A stretch of DNA of 40,566 nucleotides. Source: Sedimenticola selenatireducens (lineage in GTDB: Bacteria; Pseudomonadota; Gammaproteobacteria; Chromatiales; Chromatiaceae). Position numbers and translations under genes: made by a program. The notes under the pieces were generated by a model that saw nothing but the letters and a program-made list of their open reading frames with translations, was not told where the DNA came from and searched no databases. Positions within the stretch are counted from its first letter, which is position 1. The number at the start of each line of letters is the position of its first letter. The stretch lies in NCBI RefSeq assembly GCF_007625115.1, contig NZ_VMNH01000033.1:1-40566 (forward strand), written 5' to 3'. Of the stretch, positions 33,490 through 40,566 are shown piece after piece.

Positions 33490-33735
33490 ATTGTGATATT
33501 CCCAGGGCGCGCTCTGTTCAAACAGTACCCAAGGATCTGTATTCACAGATCTACCGGAAAACTCCCAGTATCTTGATTCCCATTCGAATTCAGGACTGCT
33601 CACGAAGTTGAATTAGCGAAAATCGCCTGTTCAACATGGCAGCAGCTTTATAGCGCGCCGTTAATTATGTGCATCGTCAGCTTATTCAGCCCGATGCGTT
33701 CTTTTGTTATGCCGTTGGCAGGTACTCGATGTACT

Positions 33736-33773
33736 GATCGATCTATCTCACAAAGCTTGCGAGAGATCTGATC
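33736..33773 (-). promoter_or_regulatory. stem-loop in the rne 5' leader
   Basis: TCTCACAA and TTGCGAGA (33746-33764) pair over 8 bp with a 3-nt loop. Two further 4-bp GATC/GATC steps, separated by small bulges, extend the stem to 33736-33773. In E. coli, leader hairpins of rne mediate cleavage by RNase E and feedback control. A matching role here is inference. Confidence 0.5.
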
Positions 33774-33879
33774 GCCTGGCAGTAACCAAACGACACACCA
33801 CTAGGATGTGCGTTCTGTATTCAGTTTGCTCATAGCAGATTCAGATAGCCCTATTAGCTAATTGAACCGCTAACGCGGG

Positions 33880-33908
33880 ATTATAGCTTTCTTAAGCAGG
33901 TGCAGCAA
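33880..33908 (-). promoter_or_regulatory. rne promoter (sigma-70 type)
   Basis: On the minus strand TTGCTG (33908-33903) and a perfect TATAAT (33885-33880) are separated by 17 bp. This is the best promoter match in the divergent interval, and it points towards rne. Confidence 0.7.
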
Positions 33909-34002
33909 ATATGATGTGTGTACAGGGTGTTACGCATTTTTCGAAGGCGTTAAAGTTGCCATCAATTGACCCACCAAAAGGGCATAAAAGTAGTTCTTTT
34001 CT

Positions 34003-34989
34003 ATGAGTCAGGTGGTTGAAACTGGTATTATTGCCCCTATGTCACTACCAGAAAAAACCAGCAACGCCGTTCATATCCTCGCTATTGAGTCAGGCTATGA
34101 GGGCCAAAGAATCGATAATTTTTTGATTAATTATCTCAAAGGTGTACCCAAAAGTTTGGTTTACCGGATTTTGCGTAAAGGTGAGGTTCGCGTCAATAAG
34201 GGGCGTATTCAAGCAAGTTATCGACTTCAGGTGGGAGATCAAGTCAGAATCCCCCCGGTTCGCATGGCAGAAAAGGAGCCGCAGACAAGATTGGATGATC
34301 GCCTCCTGAACAGACTGGAAGCGGCGATACTCTTCGAAGACAAGCGGGTTATTGTCTTGAATAAGCCGTCCGGATTGGCAGTACATGGCGGCAGTGGGCT
34401 CAATTTTGGTGTTATCGAGGCTGTACGGCAGATGCGCCCGGATGAGCGTCAGCTGGAATTGGTTCACCGCCTGGACAGGGATACCTCAGGTTGCCTGTTG
34501 ATTGCCAAAAAGCGCAGTGCATTGCGTTCTTTGCATGAACTGATGCGTACTGGAGGAATCGATAAGCGGTACCTGGCCCTCGTGAATGGGCATTGGCATC
34601 GCGATCGTATCGATGTGGACGTACCGCTATTGAAGAATACCCTTCAAGGGGGTGAGCGTGTGGTGGTGGTTGATCCACGAGGCAAGGAATCATTGACTCG
34701 ATTCAGTGTCAGACAGCGCTATAGCCATTATATGTTGGTCGAGGCGCGACTCATGACAGGGCGAACCCACCAGATCAGGGTGCATGCGGCTCATCTGGAT
34801 ACCCCCATTTTAGGGGATGACAAGTATGGTGATGCTGAAGCCAACAAGCAGGCCAGATCTCTGGGGCTAAAGCGCCTGTTCTTACACGCAGAGACATTAC
34901 GTTTTAGATGGCCAGATGAGAAACAGGATCAGCACTTCAAGGCTCCCCTGGAGCCCGAGTTAAACAAATTTTTATCCGCACTTAAATGA
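34003..34989 (+). CDS. rluC: 23S rRNA pseudouridine(955/2504/2580) synthase RluC
   Basis: 328 residues from ATG 34003; an ATG at 34039 gives 316 residues, closer to E. coli (319), and neither has a clear ribosome binding site. An S4 RNA-binding domain (RIDNFLINYLKGVPKSLVYRILRKGEVRVNKGR) is followed by the RluA-type catalytic domain with VHRLDRDTSGCLLIAKK (catalytic Asp), LVEARLMTGRTHQIRVH and LFLHAETLRF. The wording is very close to E. coli RluC. It is divergent from rne, as in E. coli, and heads an operon with a HAD phosphatase and sppA. Confidence 0.93.
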   Translation: MSQVVETGIIAPMSLPEKTSNAVHILAIESGYEGQRIDNFLINYLKGVPKSLVYRILRKGEVRVNKGRIQASYRLQVGDQVRIPPVRMAEKEPQTRLDDRLLNRLEAAILFEDKRVIVLNKPSGLAVHGGSGLNFGVIEAVRQMRPDERQLELVHRLDRDTSGCLLIAKKRSALRSLHELMRTGGIDKRYLALVNGHWHRDRIDVDVPLLKNTLQGGERVVVVDPRGKESLTRFSVRQRYSHYMLVEARLMTGRTHQIRVHAAHLDTPILGDDKYGDAEANKQARSLGLKRLFLHAETLRFRWPDEKQDQHFKAPLEPELNKFLSALK

Positions 34990-35021
34990 GTTGTGATCTG
35001 TAGTTAAGTGGTATCGAACAG

Positions 35022-35690
35022 ATGAATCGTAATTTCAAACTCCTAGTATTTGATTGGGATGGCACTCTGATGGACTCAGAGGCGAGGATCGTCTCCTGTG
35101 TGCGGGCTGCGGCCAGGGATATGGAGATTTCTACCCCTACCGATGACCAGATACGCAATATTATCGGACTGGGGCTTAAAGAGGCCCTGGAGGTGCTCTT
35201 TCCTGGGACGAATAATCACTTTAAAGAGCAGTTCATCGATCATTATCGTCGTTATTTTCTCAATGAAGACAGCACGCCCTCGCTGCTTTTCCCCAGCGCT
35301 CTGGAAGTTCTGAATGCGCTGGCGGAACAGAACTATCTATTGGCAGTGGCGACGGGGAAGGGGCGTCCTGGATTAAATAAGGTACTGGATGAAACTGGCT
35401 TAAGGCCGCTGTTCCATTCAACACGGTGTGCGGATGAGACTTTTTCCAAGCCCCATCCTGAGATGTTGCTGCAAATTATGGAAGAACTGGGTGCTGAGCC
35501 CGAAGAGACCCTGATGATTGGGGATACCGAGTATGATCTGCAGATGGCCATTAATGCCAAAACACATGGGTTGGCGGTCAGTTATGGCGTGCATGAAGTA
35601 AAACGGCTTAATCAATTCAATCCGCTGGGCTGTCTGGACGATATAGCCGAATTGACTCCCTGGTTGGAAGCGTACAGTAGACCAATCTAA
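35022..35690 (+). CDS. HAD-family phosphatase (phosphoglycolate phosphatase-like)
   Basis: 222 residues. The HAD motifs are present in order: motif I DWDGTLMDSE (D11, D13), motif II ATGKGRPGL (Thr), motif III Lys in SKPHPEML and motif IV IGDTEYDLQMA. A helical cap (about 20-90) places it in subfamily I, like Gph and YieH. The substrate may be a phosphosugar, phosphoglycolate or nucleotide. The rluC-HAD-sppA order is conserved in several gammaproteobacteria. It lies 32 nt after rluC. Confidence 0.85.
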   Translation: MNRNFKLLVFDWDGTLMDSEARIVSCVRAAARDMEISTPTDDQIRNIIGLGLKEALEVLFPGTNNHFKEQFIDHYRRYFLNEDSTPSLLFPSALEVLNALAEQNYLLAVATGKGRPGLNKVLDETGLRPLFHSTRCADETFSKPHPEMLLQIMEELGAEPEETLMIGDTEYDLQMAINAKTHGLAVSYGVHEVKRLNQFNPLGCLDDIAELTPWLEAYSRPI

Positions 35691-35714
35691 CGTTTAAATT
35701 CAGAGTAAACACAA

Positions 35715-36689
35715 ATGGATAACCTGGAACAGGAAAAAGTGAAGCGCAAGGATGGCTGGGAACGCGATCTTCTGGAGAAGCTTGCCAGCTCATCAATTAT
35801 TGAGCAGCGACGGGCCCGTCGTTGGGGTATCTTCTTTAAATTGCTTACCTTCGCCTATCTGGTGACGCTGCTCGTGCTGTGGATTCCGGATATGATCCCG
35901 GATGCGGCCATCAAGGCCACCAAAGAACACACGGCAATCATAGAGATCAAGGGCGTCATTGCCGATGACAGTGAGGCCAGTGCTGACAATGTCATTACCG
36001 CATTACGCGCGGCCTATGAAGACAAGAAAACCAAAGGGGTGATTCTGCGCATTAACAGTCCGGGCGGAAGTGCCGTTCAGGCTGGCTATATCAATGATGA
36101 GATTCAACGCCTGAAGGCGAAGCATAAAGACATTCCCGTCTACGCGGTTGTAACCGATATGGCAGCATCTGGTGGTTATTACATTGCCGTGGCGGCGGAT
36201 GAAATCTATGTGGATAAGGCGAGTATTGTTGGCTCAATCGGTGTGCTGATGAGTACGTTTGGCTTTGAAAAAGGCATGGAGAAGTTAGGTGTTGAGCGGC
36301 GGCTGCTTACCGCTGGTGATCACAAGGGTATTCTTGATCCCTTCTCTCCATTGAAAGAGGAAGAGAAGCAACACGTGCAAACCATGCTCGATCAAGTGCA
36401 TCAACAGTTCATCAACGAAGTAAAAGAGGGGCGGGGCGATCGACTCAAACCTAACGAGAAGATTTTCAGCGGCCTGTTCTGGTCAGGTGAAGAGAGTATT
36501 AACCTCGGTCTGGCAGACGGACTGGGCAGTAGCAGTTATGTGGCACGCGAGTTAATTAAGGCGGAGACGCTGGTCGATTACACCCAGTCAGAAGATATCT
36601 TTGAACGATTCGCCAAGCGTATCGGTGCCGGAGCGGCCGCATTTGTATCGAGCCGTGTAGGTTTGGAAGTGGCACCCTCACTGCGGTAA
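35715..36689 (+). CDS. sppA: signal peptide peptidase SppA (S49 family, short form)
   Basis: 324 residues. A cytoplasmic N-terminus of about 37 residues, one transmembrane helix (about 38-60), then an S49 domain. The nucleophile is Ser152 in TDMAASGGYYIA and the general base Lys204 in AGDHKGILDPF; LRINSPGGSAVQAG is the oxyanion motif. At this length it is the single-domain form that oligomerises, not the 600-residue E. coli type. It degrades signal peptides left in the membrane. It ends the rluC-HAD-sppA operon at a terminator. Confidence 0.9.
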   Translation: MDNLEQEKVKRKDGWERDLLEKLASSSIIEQRRARRWGIFFKLLTFAYLVTLLVLWIPDMIPDAAIKATKEHTAIIEIKGVIADDSEASADNVITALRAAYEDKKTKGVILRINSPGGSAVQAGYINDEIQRLKAKHKDIPVYAVVTDMAASGGYYIAVAADEIYVDKASIVGSIGVLMSTFGFEKGMEKLGVERRLLTAGDHKGILDPFSPLKEEEKQHVQTMLDQVHQQFINEVKEGRGDRLKPNEKIFSGLFWSGEESINLGLADGLGSSSYVARELIKAETLVDYTQSEDIFERFAKRIGAGAAAFVSSRVGLEVAPSLR

Positions 36690-36738
36690 CTTGCTGGGAC
36701 AAACTAATACCGCTACCGCAACGGAAGTGCCCGTCAGA

Positions 36739-36770
36739 AAAGCCTGCTCTTTGAGCGGGCTTTTTTTTCG
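36739..36770 (+). terminator. rho-independent terminator after sppA
   Basis: AAGCCTGCTC and GAGCGGGCTT pair (one G-T) around a 3-nt loop, followed by eight T residues, about 50 bp after the sppA stop. Confidence 0.88.
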
Positions 36771-36831
36771 ACAGGATAAGCGGCAAAAATCAGCTAATTT
36801 TCGACGCTAGAGTGATTTACTGAGATCGCTA

Positions 36832-36861
36832 TTGCTATATCTAAAATGGTCGATATATAAT
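36832..36861 (+). promoter_or_regulatory. arsenic operon promoter with ArsR-type operator
   Basis: TTGCTA (36832-36837) and a perfect TATAAT (36856-36861) are 18 bp apart, 34 bp before the arsR ATG. TATATC (36836-36841) and GATATA (36852-36857) form an inverted repeat centred in the spacer. This is the position expected for ArsR binding that blocks RNA polymerase. Confidence 0.7.
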
Positions 36862-36895
36862 GTATCTATCAAAATAAATATAGGGAAAAGTAGAT

Positions 36896-37243
36896 ATGCA
36901 ACCCGAGTCTTTGTTCAGAGCGCTCTCTGATACAACCCGATTGCGGTGTTTGGCGTTGCTTGTGGGTCATGCGGAGCTTTGTGTCTGCGAATTAACTCAC
37001 GCGCTGGCACTTCCCCAACCGAAGATATCCCACCATCTGGGTACCTTGCGAAAAGCAGGGCTGGTCTGTGATCGAAAGGAAGGGTTATGGATCTATTACC
37101 GTATCAACCCAGACTTACCGCAATGGGTTACCTCCATTCTTAGTACAACCGTTGCAGGTGTGCAGGACTTTGATCCCTATATCAGTGATGCCACGGCACT
37201 TTCGAAAATGCCCAATCGCCCTGGTGTTGTCTGTAGTGCCTGA
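36896..37243 (+). CDS. arsR: ArsR-family arsenic-responsive repressor
   Basis: 115 residues with a winged helix-turn-helix (about 10-85). The metal-sensing motif ELCVCEL (C29, C31) is the E. coli-type As(III) box, and ALALPQPKISHHLGTLRKAGLV is the recognition helix. A further VVCSA ends the protein. AGGGA lies 9 nt upstream of the ATG. It would repress the whole downstream operon from the operator at 36836-36857 and release it on arsenite binding. Confidence 0.9.
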   Translation: MQPESLFRALSDTTRLRCLALLVGHAELCVCELTHALALPQPKISHHLGTLRKAGLVCDRKEGLWIYYRINPDLPQWVTSILSTTVAGVQDFDPYISDATALSKMPNRPGVVCSA

Positions 37244-37315
37244 CAATTTAAAAGCGTCATAACAAAATATTTTCAAAATGATCAACTACCAAATAACAGA
37301 GAAGGCCATAGTGAA

Positions 37316-37546
37316 ATGAAAACGATCAAAATCCTTGGATCAGGCTGCAAGAATTGTGAGACAACCGCGAAACTGGTTTCGCAAGTGGCTGAGGAAGCCG
37401 GTGTATCCATAGCACTGGAAAAGGTGACAGATATTGCCGCGATTATGGGGTATGGCGTCATGTCGACACCGGGTGTCGTTATCGACGAAAAAGTGGTGCA
37501 CACAGGCGGTGTTCCATCGCTTGAACAGATTCGCCAGTGGTTTTGA
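37316..37546 (+). CDS. thioredoxin-like small redox protein (redox-active disulfide protein 2 type)
   Basis: 76 residues, a minimal thioredoxin fold: MKTIKILGSGC11KNC14ETTAKLVSQ and the cis-Pro loop MSTPGVVIDEKVVHTGG. This family commonly accompanies COG0701-type permeases and arsenic genes, and the permease at the end of this operon fits that pairing. It may reduce or hand over a metalloid-bound thiol, but substrate and partner are inferred. It lies 72 bp after arsR. Confidence 0.87.
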   Translation: MKTIKILGSGCKNCETTAKLVSQVAEEAGVSIALEKVTDIAAIMGYGVMSTPGVVIDEKVVHTGGVPSLEQIRQWF

Positions 37547-37593
37547 TGGGTCGCTGATACTGCAACAGATAAAAGCAGGGGAGTGTTTCTAAG

Positions 37594-38595
37594 ATGTCGG
37601 TAAAAGTAGGAATCAATGGGTTTGGCCGTATGGGTCGATTGGCATTGCGTGTCGGTTGGGAGATGCCTGAGATTGAGTTTATCCAGATTAATGAGATCGC
37701 TACAGATGCTGTCGGTTCAGCTCATCTACTCAAGTTTGATTCAGCGCATGGGACATGGCAGCAGGATGCTACCGCTGAAAACCAGCAGATACATATTAAC
37801 GAGAAGCGCATTGATCACACATCCAATAACGCGATTGGTGATACGGACTGGTCTGGTTGTGACATTGTTATAGAGGCCACCGGTAAACATCATAAGAAGC
37901 CTGAGTCACTTGACACCTATTTCAAACAGGGTGTTAAGAAGGTCATCGTTGCGGCACCAACAGAAGGTGCACTGAATATCGTCTATGGCATCAATGATGA
38001 TCAATACAATCCCGTTGAGCATCATTTGCTGACAGCGGCGTCCTGCACCACCAACTGCCTCGCACCCGTCGTCAAGGTGATGCATGAAAAGATTGGCATC
38101 CTGCATGGCTGCATGACCACGATCCATGACATCACCAATACCCAGACCATCATTGATAAGGGACATAAGGATCTTCGTCGAGCCCGTGCCTGTGGAACAT
38201 CACTGATACCAACATCGACCGGTTCTGCCAAGGCAATTACCAAGATATTCCCTGAGCTCAAGGGTAAGCTCAACGGCCATGCGGTGCGTGTGCCTGTGCT
38301 CAACAGCTCACTGACAGACTTTGTTTTTGAAGCGGCCAGACCGGTGACGGTTGAAGAGGTTAATGGTTATTTCAAATCCGCAGCGGAAGGGGAGTTGAAA
38401 GGAATCCTGGGATATGAAGAGCGGCCATTGGTGTCGGTTGATTATGTCAATGACCCCCGCTCATCAATTGTCGATGCCCTCTCTACCATGGTCATCGATC
38501 AGACACAGGTAAAGATATATGCCTGGTATGACAGTGAATGGGGTTATGTGAACCGCTTGATGGACCTCGCACGTAAGGTTGCGTTGAGTCTCTAG
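37594..38595 (+). CDS. gapdh: ArsJ-associated glyceraldehyde-3-phosphate dehydrogenase
   Basis: 333 residues with the NAD-binding start [15 protein letters not shown] and the catalytic Cys151 in [24 protein letters not shown] follows. In arsenate-resistance operons this paralogue forms unstable 1-arseno-3-phosphoglycerate from arsenate, which ArsJ exports. The gene stands 1 nt before arsJ. GGGGAG lies upstream of the ATG. The ars context, rather than any residue, separates it from housekeeping GAPDH. Confidence 0.92.
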   Translation: MSVKVGINGFGRMGRLALRVGWEMPEIEFIQINEIATDAVGSAHLLKFDSAHGTWQQDATAENQQIHINEKRIDHTSNNAIGDTDWSGCDIVIEATGKHHKKPESLDTYFKQGVKKVIVAAPTEGALNIVYGINDDQYNPVEHHLLTAASCTTNCLAPVVKVMHEKIGILHGCMTTIHDITNTQTIIDKGHKDLRRARACGTSLIPTSTGSAKAITKIFPELKGKLNGHAVRVPVLNSSLTDFVFEAARPVTVEEVNGYFKSAAEGELKGILGYEERPLVSVDYVNDPRSSIVDALSTMVIDQTQVKIYAWYDSEWGYVNRLMDLARKVALSL

Positions 38596-38596
38596 C

Positions 38597-39823
38597 ATGG
38601 AGCGCAATTTATACAACTACCTGATCGTCACAGGCGGTTACTGGGCCTTTACCATAACCGATGGCGCCATCCGTATGTTGGTGGTGCTCTATTTTCATCT
38701 ACTGGGTTATTCGCCCTTTGAAGTGGCGATGCTGTTTCTGTTCTATGAGTTCTTCGGTGTTGTAACCAATCTGGTGGGTGGTTGGCTTGGTGCGCGCATC
38801 GGGCTTAATCTCACCATGAACATCGGGATGGGTTTGCAAGTAGTGGCCTTGGTGATGCTCACCGTGCCGGATGCATGGCTGAGTGTTGTCTATGTTATGG
38901 CTGCCCAGGCGTTGTCAGGTATCGCAAAAGATCTGAACAAGATGTCGGCCAAGGCATCAGTCAAGATCATTGCGGGTACTGCCGAAGGCTCACGACTATT
39001 CAGATGGGTTGCTCTACTCACCGGTTCCAAGAATGCGTTAAAGGGCGCTGGTTTTTTTGTCGGGGCGGCCCTGTTGGATTGGTTGGGGTTCAGGATGGCT
39101 TTAGGTGTTCTGGCCACTCTGCTGTTTATTGTTTTGCTGATAACTGTAACCTTGCTGCCGACTGCTGTAGGCAAACTACAATCCAAACCAAAATTTACAC
39201 AGGTATTTTCTAAAGTAGCGGCCATTAACTGGTTATCAGCGGCACGTTTTTTTCTGTTTGGTTCCCGTGATGTCTGGTTTGTTGTTGGCTTGCCGGTTTT
39301 TCTGGTTGAAATGCTTGGATGGTCACCTACAAAGGTGGGGGCATTTCTGGCGTTATGGATTATCGGTTACGGCATTGTTCAGGCCAGTGCACCAATGCTG
39401 CTGCGTCGCACCCATCACGGACAGGGACCGGGTGGTGATACAGCGCGTTTCTGGGCCTTTTTATTGGCACTGTTTCCGGCGGGTATTGCACTGGCATTGC
39501 AACAGGCATGGTCCAGTGAACTGGTACTAATCATCGGCCTTATTCTCTTTGGTATCGTGTTTGCCATAAACTCGGCCGTACACTCCTATCTTATTCTGGC
39601 CTATTCCGATCATGATAAGGTCGCCATGAATGTCGGTTTCTATTACATGGCCAATGCGGGTGGCCGTTTAATGGGCACGGTACTCTCCGGGTTGATCTAT
39701 CAGACGCAAGGTCTAATCGGTTGTCTCTGGTGGTCAACGGCCTTTGTAATCGCCGCCAGTCTGATCTCCATGGGTCTTCCAGTTATTCAGTCTCTACAAA
39801 ACAAGTTATCTGCAGATGTTTGA
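38597..39823 (+). CDS. arsJ: organoarsenical efflux MFS transporter ArsJ
   Basis: 408 residues, a major facilitator with about 11-12 helices. The N-terminus NYLIVTGGYWAFTITDGAIRMLVVLYFHLLGYSPFEVAMLF and the GIAKDLNKMSAKASVK segment are close to ArsJ. It exports 1-arseno-3-phosphoglycerate made by the adjacent GAPDH, and the product then falls apart to arsenate outside. Start at ATG 38597, 1 nt after the GAPDH stop. Its end overlaps the permease gene by 8 nt. Confidence 0.92.
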   Translation: MERNLYNYLIVTGGYWAFTITDGAIRMLVVLYFHLLGYSPFEVAMLFLFYEFFGVVTNLVGGWLGARIGLNLTMNIGMGLQVVALVMLTVPDAWLSVVYVMAAQALSGIAKDLNKMSAKASVKIIAGTAEGSRLFRWVALLTGSKNALKGAGFFVGAALLDWLGFRMALGVLATLLFIVLLITVTLLPTAVGKLQSKPKFTQVFSKVAAINWLSAARFFLFGSRDVWFVVGLPVFLVEMLGWSPTKVGAFLALWIIGYGIVQASAPMLLRRTHHGQGPGGDTARFWAFLLALFPAGIALALQQAWSSELVLIIGLILFGIVFAINSAVHSYLILAYSDHDKVAMNVGFYYMANAGGRLMGTVLSGLIYQTQGLIGCLWWSTAFVIAASLISMGLPVIQSLQNKLSADV

Positions 39824-40566
39824 AGCACTCGCAAATCTGATTGTTTATAACGGACTGAAGTTCTCACCAGAAACTCCGGTCGGTGCGGCGTTGCATTTCT
39901 TTGTCATGGATGTAACAAAAATCTTTTTCATGCTAGTGATCATCATCTATGTAATGGGACTGCTGCGGGCGATGATTTCACCGGAGCGGGTTCGGGAGTA
40001 CATTCGCAATCGCCCTGACTGGCAGGCGCGGGGCATGGCCGTATCTCTTGGTGCCATGACACCGTTCTGTTCCTGTTCATCTGTCCCGCTCTTTATCGGT
40101 TTTGTTGAGGCGGGTATTCCACTGGGTGTGACTTTCTCTTTTTTGATTGCATCGCCCATGATCAATGAAGTCGCAGCCGTTATTTTAATAGGTGTGCTTG
40201 GATGGAAACTGGCACTGCTCTACATTGTGGCGGGACTTGTCGTCGCCTGGTTTGGTGGGCTTATCATGCAGCGGTTTAAACCCGAACGCTGGGTTGAGGC
40301 CTATGTGTGGAAGATCCAGATGGGCGAAGTTGCACTGCCGGAGCAGGATAAATCGCTCAAAGGCAGGCATCAGTATGCTGTTGCAGAAGTCAAAGAGATT
40401 GTTGGACGAATATGGAAATGGGTATTTATCGGTATCGGCATAGGTGCGCTGTTTCATGGTTTCATACCGGAAGCTTGGGTGGCAGAGCATTTAGCCTCAG
40501 GAAACTGGTATGACGTACCGACCGCTGTTGTTGTCGGTGTACCCCTCTATTCCAATGCAACAGGAA
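39816..40566 (+). CDS. COG0701/PF03773-type permease, 3' end beyond the window
   Basis: At least 250 residues from ATG 39816, which overlaps the arsJ stop. Membrane helices alternate with TPFCSCSSVPLFIGF, the hallmark Cys-x-Cys motif of this permease family, repeated in character near the right edge (VPLYSNATG). The central loop is charged (EVALPEQDKSLKGRH). Relatives include ArsP (trivalent organoarsenicals) and metal or metalloid permeases; the small thioredoxin-like gene upstream in the operon supports such a role. The last part is cut by the window edge, so function and length are open. Position in the ars operon argues for metalloid export. Confidence 0.82.
   Translation, partial: MFEALANLIVYNGLKFSPETPVGAALHFFVMDVTKIFFMLVIIIYVMGLLRAMISPERVREYIRNRPDWQARGMAVSLGAMTPFCSCSSVPLFIGFVEAGIPLGVTFSFLIASPMINEVAAVILIGVLGWKLALLYIVAGLVVAWFGGLIMQRFKPERWVEAYVWKIQMGEVALPEQDKSLKGRHQYAVAEVKEIVGRIWKWVFIGIGIGALFHGFIPEAWVAEHLASGNWYDVPTAVVVGVPLYSNATG

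Larger units (their letters stand above)
33490..34002 (-). other. long rne 5' leader and rne/rluC divergent intergenic region
   Basis: No gene lies in these 513 bp. From the promoter at 33880-33908 the rne transcript would start near 33873, giving a leader of about 384 nt, similar to the 361 nt of E. coli rne. The leader contains a strong hairpin at 33736-33773. The right 95 bp must hold the rluC promoter, which I cannot define. Confidence 0.55.

Noticed and set aside
33490-33603. N-terminal extension of RNase E
   Set aside because: With ATG 33489 the catalytic and zinc residues coincide with E. coli numbering; the extension starts at GTG with no support.
1-40566. CRISPR arrays, tRNA or rRNA genes, prophage modules
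   Set aside because: No regularly spaced repeats, cloverleaf sequences, rRNA-like segments or phage structural genes were seen by eye; a tRNA or covariance scan would be needed to be certain.

Overview
The window looks like a chromosomal segment of a gammaproteobacterium. The lipid A, Lol, RNase E, RluC and KdsB genes and their order fit this class. A phosphoribulokinase homologue and an arsJ-type arsenic operon suggest a Chromatiales-like, possibly sulfur-oxidising autotroph lineage. That placement is inferred from protein style; there is no rRNA in the window. Base composition is near 50% GC, apart from an AT-rich left end.

Left end (1-1.2 kb): the start of an IS3-type insertion sequence abuts two AT-rich gene cassettes, each with its own attC site, lying in tandem on the minus strand. 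In each cassette the R'' box is exactly complementary to the core at that cassette's own 5' end, which is the signature of genuine mobile integron cassettes. No integrase gene is visible.

1.4-15.4 kb holds metabolic and regulatory genes: a branched-chain-type 2-oxoacid dehydrogenase pair (fused E1 alpha/beta, then E2), a zinc-ribbon HDOD protein, a nitroreductase carrying the E-Y-K triad of iodotyrosine deiodinases, a MocR regulator divergent from a split-barrel flavoprotein, a YdcZ-type membrane protein, a DUF3179 protein, a TauD-type dioxygenase, pterin carbinolamine dehydratase, an Lrp regulator, a Sel1/SLT lytic transglycosylase, a tandem universal stress protein and a DUF364 protein.

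15.6-20.7 kb: PepD, then a phosphoribulokinase homologue that keeps the fold motifs but has lost the catalytic Asp, the Walker-B Glu and the normal P-loop. It is followed by a small conserved protein that seems to start at ATT on a strong ribosome binding site. Next come agmatine deiminase and N-carbamoylputrescine amidohydrolase (agmatine to putrescine) and a small exported protein.

20.8-30.4 kb is an envelope block: a single Lol permease with LolD, a DUF2062 protein, ComEC, ExbB-ExbD-LpxK-Trm112-KdsB, two small conserved proteins and a low-molecular-weight tyrosine phosphatase ending at a strong terminator shared with rne.

30.4-36.8 kb: rne, with a long structured 5' leader, is divergent from rluC-HAD phosphatase-sppA, which ends at a terminator. 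36.8 kb to the right edge: an arsenic operon, arsR-thioredoxin-like-GAPDH-arsJ-permease, with the permease cut by the window edge. Genes are densely packed, and only two gene-free stretches exceed about 300 bp (4730-5174 and 33490-34002).
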